A DNA stretch of 64,000 nucleotides from Chryseosolibacter indicum (GTDB lineage: Bacteria > Bacteroidota > Bacteroidia > Cytophagales > Cyclobacteriaceae): contig NZ_JAHESD010000014.1 in assembly GCF_018598585.1 (NCBI RefSeq), forward strand, positions 34,841 to 98,840, in the 5' to 3' direction. Below the pieces are notes generated by a model. That model worked only from the letters and a program-made list of their open reading frames with translations, made no database searches and was not told where the DNA came from. The translations under genes and the position numbers were made by a program. Of this stretch, positions 17,172 through 25,617 are shown piece after piece. The number at the start of each line of letters is the position of its first letter. Positions within the stretch are counted from its first letter, which is position 1.

Positions 17172-18260
17172 TTATCTGCTTTCCTGATCCTTATTTTTCT
17201 TTTTGTTCTTTTTATCCTTACGGTTAGACTTCTTCTTCTCTTTCTCATCATCTTCCATAGCAGGTTTGCCTGTTCCTTTATCCATGGCATTGAAGTGTTC
17301 TTTATCTGTACCGCCTTGAGCACCCTGTGGCTTCTTGGCATTACGTGATGCAGGTTGCTTTGTCGCGGCATCTTGTGTACTTGCATTTTGTTTGCCACCA
17401 ACGTTTGGATTCGCCTGCTTATTACCAGCTTCCGGATTTGCTACACCTGGTTGTTGCTGGGGTTCAGTGTTTTGAGGATTACCAGCAGGTCCCATATTTT
17501 TTTGGCTTCCGGATGAGCTCACTCCTCCTATTCCCTGTTCTGTAGGTTGCCCTGGTTGTTGCTTGGTTAAGCTTACTTCATTGGGTTGTGATTGCGTCTG
17601 CTGTTGCGACATTCCTTTGTTTCTTTCGTTGTCTTCATCGACACTTTGGAGCTTCATTCCGTTAACCTTCGCTCCCGCCATGTTGGGTTCTGCCCTTTGG
17701 ACCGTATTGGTGCCATCGCGACCCTCTTCAGACTTCACAGCCGGAGAACCACTCGGACTGCTTGTTGTCTGATTAATCGCAGGGGTGTTACTGGTTTGAG
17801 GTGACGCATTTAAACTGCTTTCAGTGCCTCCTGTTGTTCCAGTACCAGAGTCATTACCAGGTACTGTACGCACATTAGATCCCTCATTTATATTCCTGTT
17901 ATTAGGATTTCCGCTTACCTTATTATTATTGTAGTCACTTGCTGAATTCTGATCGCCACTGCTTCCCTTGGCTTTTTTGTTACCGTCTCCTAACAACGCC
18001 TCACTCTCCTTATCTGATCCTCCTTCCGAACTTCCTGAGTTATCCGCGCTTGTTGAAGATGTGTTACCTTGTGTTGTACTGTTCGCTGTTCCAGAGCTTT
18101 GTTTCCCCGGACTACTACCTGTATTGCTATTGCTTGGCTGCTGATTAACACCAGGCTGTTGCTGTTTACTCTTCGTGTTGCGGGCTGAATTAACTTCCTG
18201 TGCATTAACTGTAAGGAAACCCACCAGCATCACTATCATTATTGACATTATCCTTTTCAT
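17172..18260 (-). CDS. Secreted low-complexity protein with basic tail
   Basis: About 362 residues. Signal peptide MKRIMSIMIVMLVGFLTVNAQ; ATG 18260 is chosen over an upstream start because it opens the signal peptide. The mature protein is a long disordered stretch rich in Asn, Ser, Gly, Gln and Thr, with no Cys. It ends in an acid-then-basic tail (AMEDDEKEKKKSNRKDKKNK) of mixed charge. No fold or repeat unit with fixed length is visible. Such proteins may act as periplasmic or matrix spacers. Function unknown. Confidence 0.75.
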   Translation of the reverse strand: MKRIMSIMIVMLVGFLTVNAQEVNSARNTKSKQQQPGVNQQPSNSNTGSSPGKQSSGTANSTTQGNTSSTSADNSGSSEGGSDKESEALLGDGNKKAKGSSGDQNSASDYNNNKVSGNPNNRNINEGSNVRTVPGNDSGTGTTGGTESSLNASPQTSNTPAINQTTSSPSGSPAVKSEEGRDGTNTVQRAEPNMAGAKVNGMKLQSVDEDNERNKGMSQQQTQSQPNEVSLTKQQPGQPTEQGIGGVSSSGSQKNMGPAGNPQNTEPQQQPGVANPEAGNKQANPNVGGKQNASTQDAATKQPASRNAKKPQGAQGGTDKEHFNAMDKGTGKPAMEDDEKEKKKSNRKDKKNKKKNKDQESR

Positions 18261-18421
18261 ATATGCTATTTGTTTTCGTTCAGGACATATGTGTATAAAC
18301 ATGGTGCCAGTATCGCCTTCAGGCCGTACTTTAAGGGGGATGTCGTTACTTTATAAAAATATATTTTATTCTTCATAGCGTACTTGCTATCTCATGGCAT
18401 ACTTTTTACCTTAACGCCTGC

Positions 18422-18610
18422 ATGGAAAAAATAAAAAATGGTGATCCTGTTATATACAAGGATCGTAAGGGCACAATCTACGGCAAGCCCAGAGAAAACA
18501 AATACAGAGGCGTGTTGTATACGGTGAAGATAGGCGATGAATATGTGAAGGCTACTCTTAGTGAGTTATCACTCGAAAAGGAAAGCGCTCAAATACCTCA
18601 TCTGGCTTAA
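18422..18610 (+). CDS. Small hypothetical protein, KOW/SH3-like
   Basis: A protein of 62 residues, MEKIKNGDPVIYKDRKGTIY. The opening pattern (NGDPVIYKDRKGTIYGKPR, then YRGVLYTVKIGDEYVKATL) is that of a small SH3/KOW-like barrel that often handles RNA or proteins. This is a guess from strand pattern only. It has no signal peptide. It stands alone between divergent and convergent neighbours. Confidence 0.6.
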   Translation: MEKIKNGDPVIYKDRKGTIYGKPRENKYRGVLYTVKIGDEYVKATLSELSLEKESAQIPHLA

Positions 18611-18712
18611 TTCTTATAAGTATTTCAATTCAATTGTAGGCTTACTCACCTAATTGATGAGTCTGCCTCCTGATCACAAAAGTTCTTTGCATATTATTGA
18701 TTACCCAGCATC

Positions 18713-19603
18713 TTAAACATTCGGCACTAAAAACTGCAAGGCATTATTTTCTATTGAAATAGTAAGTGGTGTAGGCTGATCTATCTTTACTTTTTCGTCG
18801 TCAATATGTAGCAGGTCTCCATGCCAATGTATTTTCATGCTGTTAGATTTTACTGTAGTAAATGAAGCCTGGATTTCCTTGCCTTCTATTTTCTGCCGGA
18901 GGTAGTGAAGAAGTTCGTCGCGCTGCGACTCTTCGATCATCACGACTTCTAATTTGCCATCGCCTGGGTCCGCATGTGGGGCAAGCAGAATGTTAGGTCC
19001 TATGGATTGAATGTTCATGGCTTCAACAAGTAAATATCTACCATGGTAGTGCTTGTCTCCTATGATCATATCACAATCCACTGCCTTATAACCTTGAACA
19101 ACTTCATATAAAAGTTCAACAGCTGCCTTCAGCTTCAATTGAGGATCTTCAATAGATTCTTTATTCTGTTTTTTCATTTCCTTCATTAGCTGAGGAAAAA
19201 CACCATAGCCAAAGCCCTCAAGAAAGAATTTATCTTCTGCAAAACCGTGGATTCTTCCTACGTCGAATGATTTAATGTTCTCGTTATCCCATGACTTAAT
19301 GATCTCTTCGACCTCCTTATTTAACCCGAGGGTCTTTGCAATATTATTGGCAGTGCCCATAGGCAGTAAACCGATAGGCAGGTTTTCGTCGAGCAACTGC
19401 CTGGCTATTTTACGGACTGTTCCATCACCACCCGCAAGTACCACAAAATCAATTTCATCTGGTTTTATCGTAGGTTTAATTAAAGCTTTTGTGGACGAAT
19501 AACTACATTCATAGCCGGCGTCTTTTATAAGCTTTGCCAGGTCTTTCATTGAATGCTCGCCATCTCCCGCACCGGGATTATGTAAAAGTTTAGCACATTT
19601 CAT
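18713..19603 (-). CDS. Diacylglycerol/sphingosine-kinase-like lipid kinase
   Basis: A protein of 296 residues of the DgkB/YegS family. Clear motifs: the N-terminal NPGAGDGE loop, GGDGT (58-62) that binds the nucleotide phosphates, and MGTANNIAKTLG (82-93). The C-terminal beta-sandwich holds DPGDGKLEVVMI and ends with LLHIDDEKVKID. The enzymes phosphorylate a membrane lipid (often diacylglycerol) with ATP in the cytoplasm at the membrane face. It is divergent from surE with only about 36 bp between the starts, so the promoters must overlap the coding regions. Confidence 0.92.
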   Translation of the reverse strand: MKCAKLLHNPGAGDGEHSMKDLAKLIKDAGYECSYSSTKALIKPTIKPDEIDFVVLAGGDGTVRKIARQLLDENLPIGLLPMGTANNIAKTLGLNKEVEEIIKSWDNENIKSFDVGRIHGFAEDKFFLEGFGYGVFPQLMKEMKKQNKESIEDPQLKLKAAVELLYEVVQGYKAVDCDMIIGDKHYHGRYLLVEAMNIQSIGPNILLAPHADPGDGKLEVVMIEESQRDELLHYLRQKIEGKEIQASFTTVKSNSMKIHWHGDLLHIDDEKVKIDQPTPLTISIENNALQFLVPNV

Positions 19604-19639
19604 TGTTTCGAATTCTAAGTACTATTGGGTGGAACAAAA

Positions 19640-20410
19640 ATGTTACCTGAAAACAGCATGAGAATTTTGGTAACAAATGATGATGGCATCTATAGCCCTG
19701 GTATAGCGGCTCTGGCCAGAATAGCAACTAAATTCGGAGAGGTTCGTGTTGTTGCTCCCGATGTTGAGCAATCGTCAATGGGTCATGCAATTACGGCAAC
19801 TCGTCCTTTGTATTATAAGAAGTCGCCCATAAACTTTGAAGGCATTGAAGCCTACAAGGTAAATGGTACACCAGCAGATTGTGTCGCTCTTGGAAGCCAT
19901 TTGTGGGACAAAACCGACGTTGTATTGTCGGGCATTAACCTGGGGCTGAATTTGGGCAATTCGATGTGGCACTCAGGTACATTAGCCGGTGCAAAGCAGG
20001 CTGTATTACTGGGAATGAAAGGCATAGCAGTCAGTACAGAAGTAGGTAAAAGAGATCCGGACTTTAATGCATTGGAGGCATCAGTTGAAAAGGCGCTGGA
20101 CTTGGTTCTTCACGATCCTGAGCTTTCGCTGATTAATATTAACCTCCCTAAGAATCCAACTGAAATAAGATGGACAAGACAATCTGTAAGACAGTATGAC
20201 GGAAGAGTTGTGCCTGGAGTTGATCCGATGGGGAGAAAACATTATTGGTTTACCGTTGCACCGCTTGAGCCAGCGGAAGAAGGAACTGACCGATGGGCTG
20301 TTGAAAATGGTTTTGTATCAATTACGCCATTACGGCTTGACCTCACCAACGAGGCAGAGTTAAAAGCAATTTTAGAAAAACAACCTGCAGCTCATCAGGT
20401 ACATGCCTGA
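19640..20410 (+). CDS. surE: 5'-nucleotidase SurE
   Basis: A metal-dependent nucleotidase (nucleoside 5'-monophosphate to nucleoside plus phosphate), about 256 residues. The signature ILVTNDDGIYSPGI opens the protein. The SurE marks VVAPDVEQSSMGHAIT and YKVNGTPADCV follow, then LSGINLGLNLGNSMWHSGTLAGA, which holds the Asn of the metal site. Possible starts are ATG 19640 and ATG 19658, the latter giving MRILVTNDDG, the usual SurE N-terminus. A bidirectional terminator follows. Confidence 0.95.
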   Translation: MLPENSMRILVTNDDGIYSPGIAALARIATKFGEVRVVAPDVEQSSMGHAITATRPLYYKKSPINFEGIEAYKVNGTPADCVALGSHLWDKTDVVLSGINLGLNLGNSMWHSGTLAGAKQAVLLGMKGIAVSTEVGKRDPDFNALEASVEKALDLVLHDPELSLININLPKNPTEIRWTRQSVRQYDGRVVPGVDPMGRKHYWFTVAPLEPAEEGTDRWAVENGFVSITPLRLDLTNEAELKAILEKQPAAHQVHA

Positions 20411-20430
20411 GCGCATTGCGGTTAAATATG

Positions 20431-20466
20431 AAAGAGGGTCGTACTTTATAAAAGACGACCCTCTTT
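20431..20466. terminator. Bidirectional terminator between surE and CDGSH gene
   Basis: AAAGAGGGTCGT pairs with ACGACCCTCTTT around a 12-nt loop, with T runs on both strands. It lies between two converging genes. Confidence 0.85.
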
Positions 20467-20470
20467 TTAT

Positions 20471-20695
20471 TTATGCTTTCTTAGGGGGCAGATCAAATGC
20501 AGTTGCTACATGGTCAAGAATACCTTTATGAGCGCCATCGCAAAATGGTTTTGTTTTAGAAAGACCACAACGGCATAGCGATACTGCGGTTCTACCGCCT
20601 AGTCCATAACTATTTCCCTGCATATCAACTATCTCAAAATCCCCTTCCACTTTTAACGATCCATTGTTGTTAACTGTAATCTTCGTTTTACTCAT
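20471..20695 (-). CDS. CDGSH-type iron-sulfur protein
   Basis: A protein of 74 residues with a single CDGSH domain. The 2Fe-2S ligands are Cys41, Cys43, Cys52 and His56 in CRCGLSKTKPFCDGAH; Ala replaces Ser in the name motif, as often seen. The N-terminal half (ITVNNNGSLKVEGDFEIVDMQG) is beta-rich, as in the bacterial MNT-type CDGSH proteins. Likely a cytoplasmic electron or Fe-S carrier. The gene is monocistronic and ends at the shared terminator with surE. Confidence 0.92.
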   Translation of the reverse strand: MSKTKITVNNNGSLKVEGDFEIVDMQGNSYGLGGRTAVSLCRCGLSKTKPFCDGAHKGILDHVATAFDLPPKKA

Positions 20696-20793
20696 GTTTT
20701 AATTTTTGCTCGAATCTAATCAAATTATAAAACACCGGACCTAGAGTCTAATGCGGATCTAATACAATTCTTAATACTGGATTTCATATTAAG

Positions 20794-20819
20794 GCGCCAC
20801 AATTGTATTATTGTGGCGC
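20794..20819 (+). promoter_or_regulatory. Hairpin abutting the rhomboid start codon
   Basis: GCGCCACAAT pairs with ATTGTGGCGC around a 6-nt loop; the stem ends one base before ATG 20821. The same stretch carries TATTATTG, one mismatch from the -7 consensus. Confidence 0.55.
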
Positions 20820-20820
20820 T

Positions 20821-21444
20821 ATGTACATAACCTATATCATTATAGGGGTAACTGTGGTGATTAGTTTTGCTGCCTGGAAACAGCCACGGCTGATGAGTAA
20901 CTTCATTTTAAATCCCTATGCTGCCCATCATAAAAATGAGTATTACCGATTTATAACTTCGGGTTTTATTCATAAAGATCATATGCATCTCCTTTTTAAT
21001 ATGTTCTCGCTGTACTTTTTCGGTATTGCAGTAGAAACAGTGTTTGGTTATATCTTCGGAGATAAGGGCTGGCTATATTTTATTCTTCTATACATACTCG
21101 CTATCGTTGTATCCGACATTCCAACTTTTGCAAAGCATAAAAATAACCCGCGCTACAATTCACTCGGTGCCTCTGGTGGAGTTAGTGCTATCATTTTTGG
21201 TTTTATTATATTTCAACCCTTATCTGATATTTGTCTTTATTTTGCCCTGTGCCTTCCCGGATTCATTCTCGGAACTTTATATATCATTTTTTCATGGTAT
21301 CAAGGAAGAAAAGCTAACGACAACATCAACCACGATGCTCACCTTTACGGAGCACTCTTTGGATTATTATTCTGCATTGTCATGTATCCCTCTTCCATAC
21401 CAAGATTTATTGAACAAATAAAAAATTGGGAAGTACTTAACTGA
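20821..21444 (+). CDS. Rhomboid-family intramembrane serine protease
   Basis: About 207 residues with six membrane helices. The catalytic pair is visible: Ser118 in GASGG and His174 in HDAHLYGALFG. The HMHLLFNM stretch (54-61) is the usual conserved helix-2 motif. Rhomboids cleave membrane-anchored proteins inside the bilayer. ATG 20821 is chosen over a TTG six codons earlier, which lies within the upstream hairpin. The DUF3817 gene begins 5 bp after the stop, so both are translated from one message. Confidence 0.92.
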   Translation: MYITYIIIGVTVVISFAAWKQPRLMSNFILNPYAAHHKNEYYRFITSGFIHKDHMHLLFNMFSLYFFGIAVETVFGYIFGDKGWLYFILLYILAIVVSDIPTFAKHKNNPRYNSLGASGGVSAIIFGFIIFQPLSDICLYFALCLPGFILGTLYIIFSWYQGRKANDNINHDAHLYGALFGLLFCIVMYPSSIPRFIEQIKNWEVLN

Positions 21445-21449
21445 TTTTT

Positions 21450-21752
21450 ATGCTATCAACAACTATCGGCCGACTACGTATAATTGGATTTATTGAAGGG
21501 CTATCGTATATCTTACTTTTGGGCATTGCCATGCCTCTGAAATACATCTATGATTTACCTCAGGCTGTTCGTGTTATAGGAATGGCACACGGCGTACTCT
21601 TTGTTTTGTTTATAGCCTTAACCGTTCAGGCTAAATTTGTGTACAAATGGTCATTTATGAAGATGTTTCTCCTGTGGATTGCCAGTATTCTCCCTTTTGG
21701 AACATTCTATGCCGACTACAAGATGCTGCGCGACGATTCCGCTGCTGCGTAG
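21450..21752 (+). CDS. DUF3817 membrane protein
   Basis: A protein of 100 residues with three membrane helices. The start LRIIGFIEGLSYILLLGIAMPLKY and the middle VIGMAHGVLFVLFI are the marks of DUF3817, a small family also found fused to or beside transporters and sometimes linked to heme or glycan genes. Function is unknown. It follows the rhomboid gene by 5 bp and shares its terminator at 21782-21812. Confidence 0.9.
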   Translation: MLSTTIGRLRIIGFIEGLSYILLLGIAMPLKYIYDLPQAVRVIGMAHGVLFVLFIALTVQAKFVYKWSFMKMFLLWIASILPFGTFYADYKMLRDDSAAA

Positions 21753-21781
21753 GAAACTTTTCTTTACCATTAAAAATACCA

Positions 21782-21812
21782 AAGGGCTATAGTTTCTTCA
21801 CCTATAACCCTT
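21782..21812 (+). terminator. Terminator of the rhomboid-DUF3817 unit
   Basis: AAGGGCTATAG and CTATAACCCTT pair with one mismatch around a 9-nt loop, followed by a pyrimidine-rich ACCTTTTCCTTTTC. Confidence 0.6.
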
Positions 21813-21930
21813 ACCTTTTCCTTTTCTTATTGCAATAATTACGTAAGGAGTCATTAAAAATTAATGCCAACAGCGATCTTTGTTCTCTCCTATTGTGTGC
21901 TCTGATAAGGTATGATTTTATAATTACAGG

Positions 21931-21972
21931 AACACTTATCTAAATGAATCGAACGCTTATCTAAATGAATTG
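21931..21972 (+). repeat. Tandem duplication of a 21-mer before the MFS gene
   Basis: Two copies of AACRCTTATCTAAATGAATYG, abutting, with two differences. The second copy ends 5 bp before the TTG start codon at 21978. Candidate operator. Confidence 0.75.
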
Positions 21973-21977
21973 ATCAG

Positions 21978-23321
21978 TTGCGAGTTAAAAATAAGTTAAA
22001 GAAGAATAGTGAATTTTTAATTAGCGAGAACCCACAAGTTGATGTTGCCAGCAATAATGGGTTAACGAAGAGAACGAGTTTATTTCCTGCCCTTCAAAGC
22101 AGAAATTACAGACTTTACATTTTTGGTCAATTTATCTCCGTAATAGGAACATGGCTTCAAATTGTTTCACAGGGATGGCTTGTACTGCATCTTTCTGATT
22201 CTCCGATTGTAGTAGGTGTAATTGCTGCGTTGTCTACCATTCCAACACTACTTTTCTCCTTGTTCGGTGGCGTAATTGTAGATCGATTTGAGAAAAAGAA
22301 AGTACTCTTTTTTACACAAATAGCGAACATGGTGCTTGCGCTCACCTTAAGTGTGTTAACGTTAACAAACGTAGTTACTGTACCTGCCATTGGTATCATT
22401 GCACTTTTAATGGGAACGGTAAATGCAGTGGATGCACCTGCAAGACAATCGATTATATCTACGCTTGTAAATAAAGATCAGCTTGCTTCAGGTATTGCCT
22501 TAAACTCTTCCATTTTTAATGCTGCCCGTGCAATTGGTCCGGGCATTGCCGGAATACTCATCGCGTCTTTAGGCACAGGTGTTTCCTTTCTTTTAAATGG
22601 AATCAGCTACCTTGCTATTATTATTGCACTTCGTTTTATCACCATCAATGAAAAACGTACGGTTAACAACACACCTCCTTTAGAAGCCATAAAAGATGGC
22701 ATCAACTACTCCTTCACCCATCCTGTCATTCGCATACTAATCATTTTTACTGGTGTGCTTTCTGTTTTTGGCTGGTCTTATAGTACCATGATGCCAGTTA
22801 TTGCGAAGAACGTATTTCATCTTGATGCTCAAGGCCTAGGTTATTTGTATTCTGCCACTGGCCTCGGTGCTCTTACAGCAACTTTTATTGTTGGTCGTTA
22901 CTCAATTAAAACTTCTCCGGTCGTGCTCATTGCTGCAGGTAACGTTATGTTCTCCGTATCAATCATCTTGTTTGCCGTAACTTCATCCTTCATACTGGCT
23001 CTGCCCCTTCTCTTTTTTATCGGCATGGGATTGCTTTCACAAGCAGCTACCATCAATACATTTATTCAACGGATTTTGAAAAATGAATATCGTGGAAGAG
23101 TAATGAGCCTCTATGTGTTAATGTTCCTGGGCCTTGCTCCTTTTGGCAATTTTGAAGTAGGATGGATTACTGAAAGGATTGGAATATCTTTCGCGCTCAT
23201 ATTAAATGGCTCCATTGTTTTATTGTTCGGTCTGATTGTTTTCAGTTATAAGAATAAAATACGGCAGGCTTATCAGCATTACAAAAGAGTTAATGGTGAG
23301 GCAAATACTTTAAATAATTAG
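21978..23321 (+). CDS. MFS exporter (EntS/MacA-like group)
   Basis: A transporter of 447 residues with 12 membrane helices. SRNYRLYIFGQFISVIGTWLQ is the typical first-helix start of the EntS/DHA3-type MFS group. The loop 2-3 motif appears as GGVIVDRFEKKKVLF, and VDAPARQSIIS is characteristic of the group. The substrate is not known; relatives export siderophores or drugs. The only in-frame start after the upstream TGA is TTG at 21978, which gives a polar 35-residue head. A 21-bp tandem duplication lies immediately upstream. Confidence 0.88.
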   Translation: MRVKNKLKKNSEFLISENPQVDVASNNGLTKRTSLFPALQSRNYRLYIFGQFISVIGTWLQIVSQGWLVLHLSDSPIVVGVIAALSTIPTLLFSLFGGVIVDRFEKKKVLFFTQIANMVLALTLSVLTLTNVVTVPAIGIIALLMGTVNAVDAPARQSIISTLVNKDQLASGIALNSSIFNAARAIGPGIAGILIASLGTGVSFLLNGISYLAIIIALRFITINEKRTVNNTPPLEAIKDGINYSFTHPVIRILIIFTGVLSVFGWSYSTMMPVIAKNVFHLDAQGLGYLYSATGLGALTATFIVGRYSIKTSPVVLIAAGNVMFSVSIILFAVTSSFILALPLLFFIGMGLLSQAATINTFIQRILKNEYRGRVMSLYVLMFLGLAPFGNFEVGWITERIGISFALILNGSIVLLFGLIVFSYKNKIRQAYQHYKRVNGEANTLNN

Positions 23322-23397
23322 AAAGATTCAGCGTTTAATATGCTGGCATAATGTTTTCAGGTTAAGCGTCAATATGTACTTGTTATTTCCCGACTAT

Positions 23398-25071
23398 ATG
23401 AAGCTAATGTTCAGAAAGCTTTTCATTACGTTCATTATCTTAAGTTTTTCAAATTCAGTTTTCTCAATCAACAGAATAGCTTCTGCAATAGATAAACAGA
23501 TTTATGGAAATTATATTACTGAAGGAGACCTCATCATCGATTCTCCCACAAAAATATATGGGGAGAACAGAGAAGTGATTTATTACTTCATGCAGAAACA
23601 ATGGCCCCTTATAAGAGAGGGCGCCACAATATGGTTTGACGGAGATAAGCTCGGATATCTTTCGATGATCAAATTCTGCAACACGGCAGATGAACAAAAA
23701 CCTTGGCACATCTCCTCAGCAACATTTAGAAATATTCCCGGAACGAGAGTGATGACAAAACAGTTTGTTTGTCAGGGATTAAAAAACATTGAAGTAAATG
23801 GAGAATCTCCTTCCTTTCCTGGCCTCTCAAAGTGGCCTGAGACAAGGAAGTTTCTTACAGGCTCATTTGGATTTCATGTTATAGCAAAGATTTTCCAGGG
23901 ACACAACTATGGTATTTCTGTTCTGGATGGAGGTACTATCAAATTGAGGGGTATAGAGTCACAACACGGCTTTACTGCCATTCGTATAAATGGAGGAAAT
24001 CGTGATTTAACAGTAGAGTCTATCGAGATCACTAATTTTTACATCCATGATACCGGAGATGGAGAAGGTATGTACCTTGGTGCCACGCATGCACCTCCTC
24101 TTGCCAAAATAAAGAACCTTAAGATTTACAATGGGATTATAACACGGACGGCAGCAGAAGCACTTCAGCTTCAGCACCTCATCGGCGGTGCTGATATTCA
24201 CCATGTAACGATTCGCGCGGCCGATGTGCGGTGGAGAAATGAATTCCGCGCTGGTCAGGATACTGGTATTCAATGGAGTGTTGATGCGGGCGACAACAAA
24301 CTTCATCACATAATCCTAGATGGTTATGGCAGCGTAGGTCTGGTTCCTTTTGGTTCCAATGTAATGCCAATAGGTGGTACCAGCAGAGTATCCAATGTCC
24401 TTTTCAGTAACGGATTGGACATTGGTGTTTACCTTCATAATTCAGGAAAGTTTGGTATTGAATGGCAGTTTGATAGTCTTTATTTCAGAAGGTTCAGCAC
24501 GGAGCGTTCTTATTACCAGAATACTGGAAGACCTGAACGGAAGTATATGATTTCCAGGAGACACGGAAAGGATAAGTATAGTTTTAAGAATATTGTTCAT
24601 GATGGCACAAGACCTTCTGTATTCGAAAAAAACGATAGTATTGAGGTACGGAATGTAAAACAAAAGGAACTTCCGGCTCCATCTTACGTCAACAGTGGAT
24701 TCCACGAATCTCCTTCCCGGATTAAACAGTGGTATCCGCATTATGCTGGCTTCTTTCCGGCCAGCAGGTCTGGTAAAGTAAAAATAGCCTCGGACTGGGA
24801 GGAGGGAGATATAGCTATCGAAACCGAAAAAGAATATGCTTTTTATAAGTGTATCGCTACTCATTTTGCCACCGAGGAGCGTCCATCACAAAGTAAAAAC
24901 TTTGTGAAGCTCACATGGGATGAAAACGGTGTACGAAGTGATCAGCCAACTTGGGTGTCAGAATTAAAGCAATCTAATTTTCCCCCTGATGATTTGAGGT
25001 TAGAGGATAATTGTTACTGGAATAAGCTAAAGTTGGGATTTAATCCGGATCTGTTTAATCAGGTTAACTAA
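23398..25071 (+). CDS. Secreted right-handed beta-helix protein
   Basis: About 557 residues with signal peptide MKLMFRKLFITFIILSFSNS. From about residue 165, repeated short strands with I-x-N and G-I patterns (HNYGISVLDGGTIKLRGIES, GFTAIRINGGNRDLTVESIE, KIKNLKIYNGIITRTAAEAL) form a parallel beta-helix like that of polysaccharide lyases and GH28 enzymes. DTGDGEGMYLG lies in the expected groove. No complete lyase catalytic set is recognised, so a glycan-binding or -cleaving role is only inferred. Its stop codon overlaps the stop of the convergent TerB-like gene. Confidence 0.78.
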   Translation: MKLMFRKLFITFIILSFSNSVFSINRIASAIDKQIYGNYITEGDLIIDSPTKIYGENREVIYYFMQKQWPLIREGATIWFDGDKLGYLSMIKFCNTADEQKPWHISSATFRNIPGTRVMTKQFVCQGLKNIEVNGESPSFPGLSKWPETRKFLTGSFGFHVIAKIFQGHNYGISVLDGGTIKLRGIESQHGFTAIRINGGNRDLTVESIEITNFYIHDTGDGEGMYLGATHAPPLAKIKNLKIYNGIITRTAAEALQLQHLIGGADIHHVTIRAADVRWRNEFRAGQDTGIQWSVDAGDNKLHHIILDGYGSVGLVPFGSNVMPIGGTSRVSNVLFSNGLDIGVYLHNSGKFGIEWQFDSLYFRRFSTERSYYQNTGRPERKYMISRRHGKDKYSFKNIVHDGTRPSVFEKNDSIEVRNVKQKELPAPSYVNSGFHESPSRIKQWYPHYAGFFPASRSGKVKIASDWEEGDIAIETEKEYAFYKCIATHFATEERPSQSKNFVKLTWDENGVRSDQPTWVSELKQSNFPPDDLRLEDNCYWNKLKLGFNPDLFNQVN

Positions 25072-25415
25072 GGTTTTTGATATCCGGAAAGAATAGAATC
25101 AATTTCTTCTTTTGTAAATCCTAGTTTTTCCGCCACCATGGTAATCAGTTCAAACTCCGCCTTTGAGAACTCGCCATCCAGTAATGCTACCTCGATCATT
25201 TGCTCAAGCTGTTTCTCCCTTTCGTGCTGATTTTGAGGAATAAGGTACTTGTATTCGTGTGCCCTGTCGATCATTAAATTGAAACGATCAAGTGGCACCC
25301 CTAATTCATAAGCTATTTTGTACAGCGCAGCACGTTCTACTTCATCTATTTTTCCGTCTGCCACAGTTAAGGATACCAGGTTTCTGAAATGCTGTAATTT
25401 TATCGGGTCAGGCAT
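25068..25415 (-). CDS. TerB-like protein
   Basis: A protein of 115 residues, all helical. Two paired acidic motifs DGKIDEVERAALYKIAYELG and DGEFSKAEFELITMVAEKLG mark the TerB/DjlA-N fold, which binds metal through Asp/Glu at the starts of its helices. These proteins occur with tellurite-resistance and stress systems, but no other ter gene is present here. It is monocistronic and converges on the beta-helix gene with overlapping stops (CTAA). Confidence 0.85.
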   Translation of the reverse strand: MPDPIKLQHFRNLVSLTVADGKIDEVERAALYKIAYELGVPLDRFNLMIDRAHEYKYLIPQNQHEREKQLEQMIEVALLDGEFSKAEFELITMVAEKLGFTKEEIDSILSGYQKP

Positions 25416-25617
25416 CTTCTCTCTATAAAATAATTTTGTGAATATAGAGATATAATTATTTAATCAACCAAAAAATCCTTCAGATCAACAATTAAGCGGC
25501 TGCGCTTAAATATTTGCGGTTGATGTGACGCGACCTTTTGCAACGACTTTGTTTAATAAGAAAGGTAATGCCTAAAATATTTATATTTAATCCTTACCCT
25601 AAACTATTTGCCGATAA

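Noticed and set aside
17105..18205. Several basic or Leu-rich frames opposite or out of frame with the low-complexity secreted protein
   Set aside because: They result from biased codon composition in the repetitive-like gene and have no starts or domains.
25068..25071. Overlapping stop codons as a fusion or frameshift signal
   Set aside because: The two genes converge with distinct folds; a 4-bp CTAA overlap is common in compact genomes.
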